Under the pieces are notes generated by a model that made no database searches, was not told the DNA's origin, and worked only from the letters and a program-made list of their open reading frames with translations. A program made the position numbers and the translations under genes. From Sporofaciens musculi (GTDB lineage: Bacteria; Bacillota; Clostridia; Lachnospirales; Lachnospiraceae): a stretch of 64,000 nucleotides of DNA. The stretch is taken from contig NZ_WUQX01000001.1 of assembly GCF_009830285.1 (NCBI RefSeq), positions 682,501-746,500 on the forward strand. Direction: 5' to 3'. Shown here piece by piece: positions 59,241-64,000 of the stretch (positions are counted from its first letter, which is position 1; every line of letters starts with the position of its first letter).

Positions 59241-60598
59241 ATGACACGGAAAGCTAAAAAAAGAAGTAAACTGCGCCATGCGGAATACTATGACATGCAG
59301 AACATCTTTGATGAACTGTATGCAAAAAGCAGAGATGGAGAGATATTTAATAATCTCGTAGAAATCATAGTGGCACCAAATAACATCATGCTTGCTTTCA
59401 GAAATATTAAAAGCAATGATGGGAGCCATACCGCCGGTACAGACGGGAGAACGATAGAATCCCTGGCAGATATGCCGGAAGAAGATTTTGTCTCCCTTAT
59501 TCAAAAACAGTTTACAAGGTATGTGCCAAAAACAGTAAGGAGGGTAGAGATTCCCAAACCAAACGGGAAATTAAGACCGTTAGGTATACCGTGTATCATA
59601 GACCGGATTGTACAGCAATGCATATTACAAGTCATGGAGCCAATCTGTGAAGCAAAGTTCTATGAACATTCATACGGCTTCAGACCTTGCAGGAGCGCTG
59701 AAAACGCTGTCTCCTACGCTTATGGACTGGCTCAAAGGAATAAACTCCACTATGTGGTGGACGTGGATATAAAGGGTTTCTTTGACAACGTAAATCATAG
59801 AAAGCTGTTACAGCAGATATGGACGCTGGGTATACGGGATACCAAACTGATTCAGATAATCAAAGCAATGCTGAAAGCGCCAATTCAAATGCCAGATGGA
59901 GAAATCCTACACCCAGATAGGGGAACCCCTCAGGGCGGCATACTTTCCCCGCTGTTAGCCAACATTGTCCTGAACGAACTGGACTGGTGGATAGCGTCAC
60001 AGTGGGAGGGTATGGCAGACCATATGAAGTCTCCTTGTAAGGTCACATATTATCCGAACGGGGCAGAAAAAAGTGCAACAGCCACACGGCGCTCAAAAAG
60101 AGCAACCTCAAGGAAATGCGTATAGTCCGGTATGCAGATGATTTTAAAATCTTTTGCAGGAACCGTAAGGACGCTGACAGAACATACCATGCGGTTGAGG
60201 ACTGGCTGCTAAAGCGGCTCAAACTGGAAATTTCAGATGAAAAATCAAAGGTCACAAATCTCAGGAAAAGAGATAGTGAATTTCTGGGGTTCCGTATGAG
60301 GCTGATAAAGAAACGCAGGACATGGGTAATCAGTTCAAATGTCTGTGACAAGGCAATGTCGCATATGCAGAAAGAACTCTCAAAAGCAATTATAGAGATT
60401 CAAAACAGCAAGACAGCAAGCGACATAAAGAGCAACATTCACGAATACAACGCCAAAGTCATAGGTATGCAGAACTATTATTGTATTGCTACGAGGATAA
60501 ATCTGAATTTTAGCCGAATGGCTCATGTGAATAATGGTCGCTTTCTCCATCGGATAGATGGGTATAAAAAGCAGGGCGAATTAAACAACAAATATATA
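59241..60598 (+). CDS. ltrA: Group II intron reverse transcriptase/maturase, N-terminal and RT part
   Basis: Starts MTRKAKKRSKLRHAEYYDMQ (ATG 59241; GGGG 8 bases upstream). RT motifs: VEIPKPNGKLRPLGIPCIID, FYEHSYGFRPCRSAENAVSY, VVDVDIKGFFDNVNHRKL (first Asp), GTPQGGILSPLLANIVL, and the catalytic YADD in IVRYADDFKIFCRN. One A too few or too many in the A6 run near 60068 shifts the frame between the fingers and YADD. The maturase domain (VISSNVCDKAMSHMQKELSK) is cut at NNKYI by an IS at 60599. Confidence 0.85.
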
Positions 60599-62191
60599 AC
60601 TCAAACTTCGCACTTGAATAAGTACCTATGCACCTTGAAAATTCAATAATAACTGACATAAAAATAGCATGAAACCGTCTGGTTTTGATATAATTGAGTT
60701 GTTCAGAAACAATCATATATCCGGAGGCTCATGCTATGAATAAAAGTATAACACAAGACAATCAAAATGATAACCAGATTTCGAAATCTATCAGAAGATT
60801 TTTTACACGGTTTCATCTTTCTTCTGCATTGAAAACTGCTAATGCCTACAAAAAGAAGGGAATTTCTGCAGCACTGATTTTTCAGTATCTGTTTCTTTTG
60901 ATATTTTCAAACAGAAGTATGTATATGAACCTGCTGATTGGAAAAGACTCACCGGATTTTGCAAAAGATACGGTTTATCGTTTTATGAAAATGCTCCAGA
61001 TTAACTGGATTCGGTTCACAACGGTTTTATCCAGCCGAATCATTAGGGATGCCATTGCTCCACTTGATTCCGCAGACCGTGTCAACGTACTGATCATTGA
61101 CGATTCCATGTTTGAACGTAACCGTTCCAAAAAAGTGGAACTTCTTGCAAAGGTATATGACCATGCAAAACATTGTTATAAATTTGGTTTTCGCATGCTT
61201 ACATTAGGCTGGTCAGACGGAAGCACTTTTCTCCCGGTCAACAGTGTCCTTCTCTCCACCGAAAATAAAAAGAACAGAATCAATGAAGCAAAGGAAACGG
61301 ATAAAAGAACGGTTGGATATAAGCGCCGTATGCTTGCTGTCAAGAAAGGAACGATCGCCATGCTGGAACTTTTAAAATCTGCTAAAAAGGCTGGTATTCC
61401 GGCTAAATACGTTCTGTTTGACAGCTGGTTCTCTTCTCCAAGCTCTCTTCATGCTGTCAAAGAAATCGGATATGATGTAATTGCAATGGTAAAGAAAACA
61501 CCTAAAATGTTCTTCCGGTATAACAGCGAAGATATGCCGCTGACAACTATTTACAAGAAAAACAGGAAACGGCGTGGACGTTCCCGGTATCTGCTTTCCG
61601 TCATGGTAGATGTTGTAAAGGAAGGAAAAACCATCCCTGCCAAAGTGGTCTATATCCGTAACAAAAACAAGAGAAAGGAATATCTTTGTCTCATTTCCAC
61701 AGACGTGAGTCTGAGTGAAGAAGAGATTATCCGCATTTATGGAAAACGTTGGGATATTGAAGTATTCTTTAAAGTCTGCAAGAGCTATCTTAATCTAAGT
61801 AAAGAATGCAGATCCCTATCTTATGATGCAATGACTGCCCATACAGCAATCGTTTTTACAAGATATATGATGCTTTCCCTGGAGAACCGGGAATCTAATG
61901 ATACCCGTTCTATGGGGGAACTGTTTTTATACTTTTCTGATGAGATGTCTGATATCACATGGATACAGGCTTTTCAAATACTGCTTCAAATGTTCAGAAC
62001 TCTGCTTGTGGATCAGATAGATATATCTGATGAAAAAATCGACGAGCTGGTAAAAGCATTTATGGATGCAATACCTGCACTTTTAAAATCGAAGCTGCAA
62101 GTGGCATAATTGACTGAACATTGACAACTAAATACTGCCAGATATTGAATTTTCAAGGTGCATAGCTAAAATCTATGTGCGAAGTTTGAGT
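60599..62191 (+). mobile_element. IS4-family insertion sequence (1593 bp) inside the intron maturase
   Basis: Outer 15-bp inverted ends ACTCAAACTTCGCAC (60599-60613) and GTGCGAAGTTTGAGT (62177-62191) are perfect. After a short imperfect part the repeat continues as a perfect 23-bp inner repeat (60626-60648 and 62143-62165). The target is duplicated as ATATA (60594-60598 and 62192-62196). Removing the IS and one ATATA restores NNKYIKKRYGKSKQMRWIGD of the maturase. Boundaries are therefore confident. Confidence 0.88.
60736..62109 (+). CDS. IS4-family transposase
   Basis: 457 residues from ATG 60736 (GGAGG 10 bases upstream). DDE triad: NVLIIDDSMFERNRSKKVEL (first Asp), YVLFDSWFSSPSSLHAV (second Asp), and the Y-R-E-K signature IYGKRWDIEVFFKVCKSYLN (Glu). 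The N-terminal part (RRFFTRFHLSSALKTANAYK) is a helical DNA-binding region. Intact, so the IS could be active. Not closely similar to the IS4-family transposase at 24.2 kb. Confidence 0.9.
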   Translation: MNKSITQDNQNDNQISKSIRRFFTRFHLSSALKTANAYKKKGISAALIFQYLFLLIFSNRSMYMNLLIGKDSPDFAKDTVYRFMKMLQINWIRFTTVLSSRIIRDAIAPLDSADRVNVLIIDDSMFERNRSKKVELLAKVYDHAKHCYKFGFRMLTLGWSDGSTFLPVNSVLLSTENKKNRINEAKETDKRTVGYKRRMLAVKKGTIAMLELLKSAKKAGIPAKYVLFDSWFSSPSSLHAVKEIGYDVIAMVKKTPKMFFRYNSEDMPLTTIYKKNRKRRGRSRYLLSVMVDVVKEGKTIPAKVVYIRNKNKRKEYLCLISTDVSLSEEEIIRIYGKRWDIEVFFKVCKSYLNLSKECRSLSYDAMTAHTAIVFTRYMMLSLENRESNDTRSMGELFLYFSDEMSDITWIQAFQILLQMFRTLLVDQIDISDEKIDELVKAFMDAIPALLKSKLQVA

Positions 62192-62706
62192 ATATAAAAA
62201 AACGGTATGGAAAATCGAAACAAATGCGCTGGATTGGAGATACACCAGTAGTACCTCTGGCATATGTGCAGTTTAAAATACCAATGCGCAAGAGCAGGAA
62301 AATCAACCTATATACTCTAGACGGAAGAATGGAAATCCACAGCAATCTGAAACTGAATGTTGAAGATATGCTCTGGCTCATGCGCCACCCGGTAACAGGA
62401 GAAACGGTACAGTTCAATGATAACCGAATCTCTCTCTATGCCGGGCAGGAAGGTAAATGTGCAATCACTGGAGAACAACTGGAAGTGATTCACTGTATTT
62501 GTTACAGGAAATCAAATGAGTGTAAAAATGGCAGAGACAGTTACCGTAATCTGTTGCTTTTATCGCCTGCCGGATATGAATTTATCTCAACAACAGACAG
62601 TATAAAGTTCGCTACACTGACAAAGAAGTATGAATTGAATAAGGCACAAATTACTAAGGTAAACAAACTGCGTGTTACCGCAGGGTTGGCAGAAATGTCA
62701 ATGTAA
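62192..62706 (+). CDS. ltrA: Group II intron maturase, C-terminal part (D/En domains)
   Basis: Resumes after the IS: YIKKRYGKSKQMRWIGDTPV, QFKIPMRKSRKINLYTLDGR, then a DNA-binding/endonuclease region CAITGEQLEVIHCICYRKSN and YRNLLLLSPAGYEFI with HNH-like Cys/His residues. It ends at 62706, 69 bases before domain V. The ATG at 62224 is internal; without IS excision this half has no start, so the intron now depends on another maturase for splicing or mobility. Confidence 0.8.
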
Positions 62707-62858
62707 ATCGTAACAAACTGATTTAGCTAATGTGAAAAAGTGAGTGTGTATCACTGCTGAAACTATGCTTGATGGGGCGCCGGATGCGGTGAAAGTCGCA
62801 TGTCCGGTGCTAGCCGGGGAAAAGCTGGAGATAACATCAAAGGCTTACCTATCGGAAC

Positions 62859-63687
62859 CTCTCGTTTATATCCGGAGCGAGAAGGACATTTTGAAACTCG
62901 TAAACACAATCATCTTAAACACCAAAGGGGAGGGGCAGCAATCCGGCGAGGATTTTTGGGTGAAAGCCGAGAAGCTCTATTACACTGCACTGATCGGGTA
63001 CATCTGGTATGAGTGCGTGGAGGAAGAACAGAATTTCACTACTTTGCTTGACATGATAAATGCCAGTGAAGCAAGGGAGGACGATGAGGAATTTAAAAAT
63101 CCCGTTGATTTGATGTTCGATGAGCTGGAGGAAAGAGAGCCGGAGCATTTTGCGGTAAAGCAGTATAAAAATATAAACTGGCGGCGGGCAAGACAGCCAA
63201 AAGCATTTTAATTAGCTGTGGCGCACGTTTAGCCCCCTTTGACATCAAGGAGCTGCGTGACCTGACAAGCTATGACGAGTTGGGGCTTGATATGATCGGG
63301 GATGAAAAGACAGCGTTGTTTGTCATTATCTCCGATACTGACGACACATTTAATTTTATCGTGTCTATCATGTATACGCAGCTTTTTAACCTGCTCTGTG
63401 ACAGGGCGGACGATGTGTATCATGGGAGATTGCCCGTCCATGTGCGCTGCTTACTCGATGAGTTTGCAAACATCGGGCAGATACCAAAGTTTGAGAAGCT
63501 GATTGCCACCATAAGGAGCCGGGAAATATCGGCTTCCATTATCTTGCAGTCAAAGTCACAGCTTAAAGCGATTTACAAGGACAACGCTGACACCATTGAA
63601 GGGAATTGTGATACCACCTTATTCCTCGGAGGGAAGGAAAAGACCACTTTAAAAGAGATGGCGGAAATTTTGGGTAAGGAAACGATA
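62859..63687 (+). CDS. virD4: VirD4/PcfC coupling protein, exon 2, one frame break
   Basis: Continues PLVYIRSEKDILKLVNTIIL, TKGEGQQSGEDFWVKAEKLY; then, after a missing A near 63167, KYKLAAGKTAKSILISCGAR, Walker B region HVRCLLDEFANIGQIPKFEK, the ATPase motifs SREISASIILQSKSQLKAIY and DTTLFLGGKEKTTLKEMAEI. It ends at GKETI, where a second group II intron begins (63688). The coding sequence must continue beyond the window. The ATG at 63280 is internal. Confidence 0.86.
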
Positions 63688-64000
63688 GTGCGCCCGTTAG
63701 GGTGTATGCCATAAACCGCCTTTAGCAAGCGGTAGACAAAGATATCAAAGAAAGGACGGTGAAAATTTATAGTCTATCATTCCACGACTTATCCGTGAGG
63801 GGAAACCCTCTGGGGAGTGTAGCATGTCGTTGTTATAGCCGCCACTATTAACGCTATAACTGGCATAAAACGGCGCAATCTTCTAACCGCTGTTTTATGT
63901 GGGGATGAAAATCCGTGTATGAGGATGAAAGCTAAACTGCTTGATTGGTAGCCGGAGCCTGGGAGTATCTGGCCTACGTGCGAAAGAAGATGAAACGCAC
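63688..64000 (+). mobile_element. Group II intron, 5' part, second intron in virD4
   Basis: GTGCGCCCGTTAGGGTG at 63688 is a group II 5' end; it interrupts the coupling protein after GKETI, where the family continues with a nucleotide-binding loop. The remaining 300 bases have the paired, gene-free character of domain I (for example CCGTGAGGGGAAACCCTCTGG at about 63794). Its maturase and 3' end are outside the window. It starts with GTGCGCC whereas the first virD4 intron starts GTGCGAC, so the two are probably different introns. Confidence 0.75.

Larger units (their letters stand above)
58549..62858 (+). mobile_element. Group II intron inserted in virD4, itself carrying an IS
   Basis: The 5' end is GTGCGAC (58549), the group II consensus. 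The ribozyme domains fill 58549-59230, with the maturase in domain IV. Domain V is at about 62775-62812 (GCGCCGGATGCGGTGAAAGT ... GTCCGGTGC), domain VI follows, and the 3' end is AAC (AY rule) at 62858. Removing it joins HYN-P-LVYIRSEKDI, restoring the conserved coupling-protein sequence. Total 4310 nt, of which 1593 plus a 5-bp duplication come from an IS in the maturase gene. Confidence 0.85.

Noticed and set aside
59241..60598. Retron or diversity-generating reverse transcriptase
   Set aside because: The RT sits between a GTGCGAC 5' end and domain V/VI and continues into maturase and D/En regions, so it is a group II intron protein; there is no template repeat or msr-msd.

Overview
The window looks like the genome of a gut Firmicute, most likely a Lachnospiraceae-type Clostridium relative. 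The evidence is AGGAGG-type ribosome sites, an AT-leaning chromosome-like middle section, a Tn916/Tn1549-style recombination module, PcfB/VirD4 conjugation genes, YodL/LPD/ArdC proteins, GPH and CUT1 sugar transporters, and IS21, IS4 and group II intron families common in these bacteria. Nearly all of it is mobile DNA or genes lying between mobile elements. No rRNA or tRNA gene was seen.

Layout. (1) 1-13.1 kb, more GC-rich: the tail of an integrative conjugative element (ICE). It holds the 3' end of a group II intron inside a SNF2-helicase/methylase gene, a very large ArdC/YodL/DUF3849 polyprotein, LPD16, TTRAP and YodL proteins, an Rpn nuclease, and a relaxase-MobC pair on the minus strand with a candidate oriT. 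(2) 13.2-22.2 kb: an ssb gene, then a lactose-type locus (AraC regulator, GH2 beta-galactosidase, GPH symporter, second AraC regulator, HAD phosphatase). (3) 22.3-31.5 kb: a relic mobilizable element whose relaxase is cut by an IS4-family element, itself cut by a three-recombinase (RIT-like) transposon; two sigma-like proteins follow. (4) 31.5-35.8 kb: an IS21 element flanked by fragments of other IS21 elements. (5) 35.9-45.5 kb: two GntR regulators divergent from an operon encoding a fructosamine-6-phosphate deglycase (FrlB-like), its kinase (FrlD-like), a CUT1 ABC sugar importer, a GH42 beta-galactosidase and a YitT membrane protein. (6) 45.6-47.2 kb: IS21 debris and XRE regulators. (7) 48.0-50.9 kb: a Tn916/Tn1549-type sigma / Orf8 / excisionase / CopG / integrase module. 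(8) 51.3-64 kb, GC-rich again: the head of an ICE of the same family as region 1 (parA, parB, repA, accessory genes, pcfB, virD4). Its virD4 gene carries two group II introns, the first with an IS inserted in its maturase.

How it fits together. ICEs of this family usually run parA ... virD4 ... helicase ... ArdC ... relaxase. Here the tail precedes the head, with integrase and a gene-free junction (50.9-51.3 kb) between. That suggests two related ICEs side by side, the first possibly carrying the sugar genes as cargo. The two metabolic loci both centre on beta-galactosides. The second combines galactoside import and cleavage with Amadori-product degradation, which would suit a substrate such as lactulosyl-lysine.

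Caution on sequence quality: I counted roughly 45 single-base reading-frame breaks, mostly in short homopolymers and in otherwise well-conserved genes of every kind. Most are probably uncorrected sequencing indels. I therefore annotate such genes as one CDS and list the breaks.
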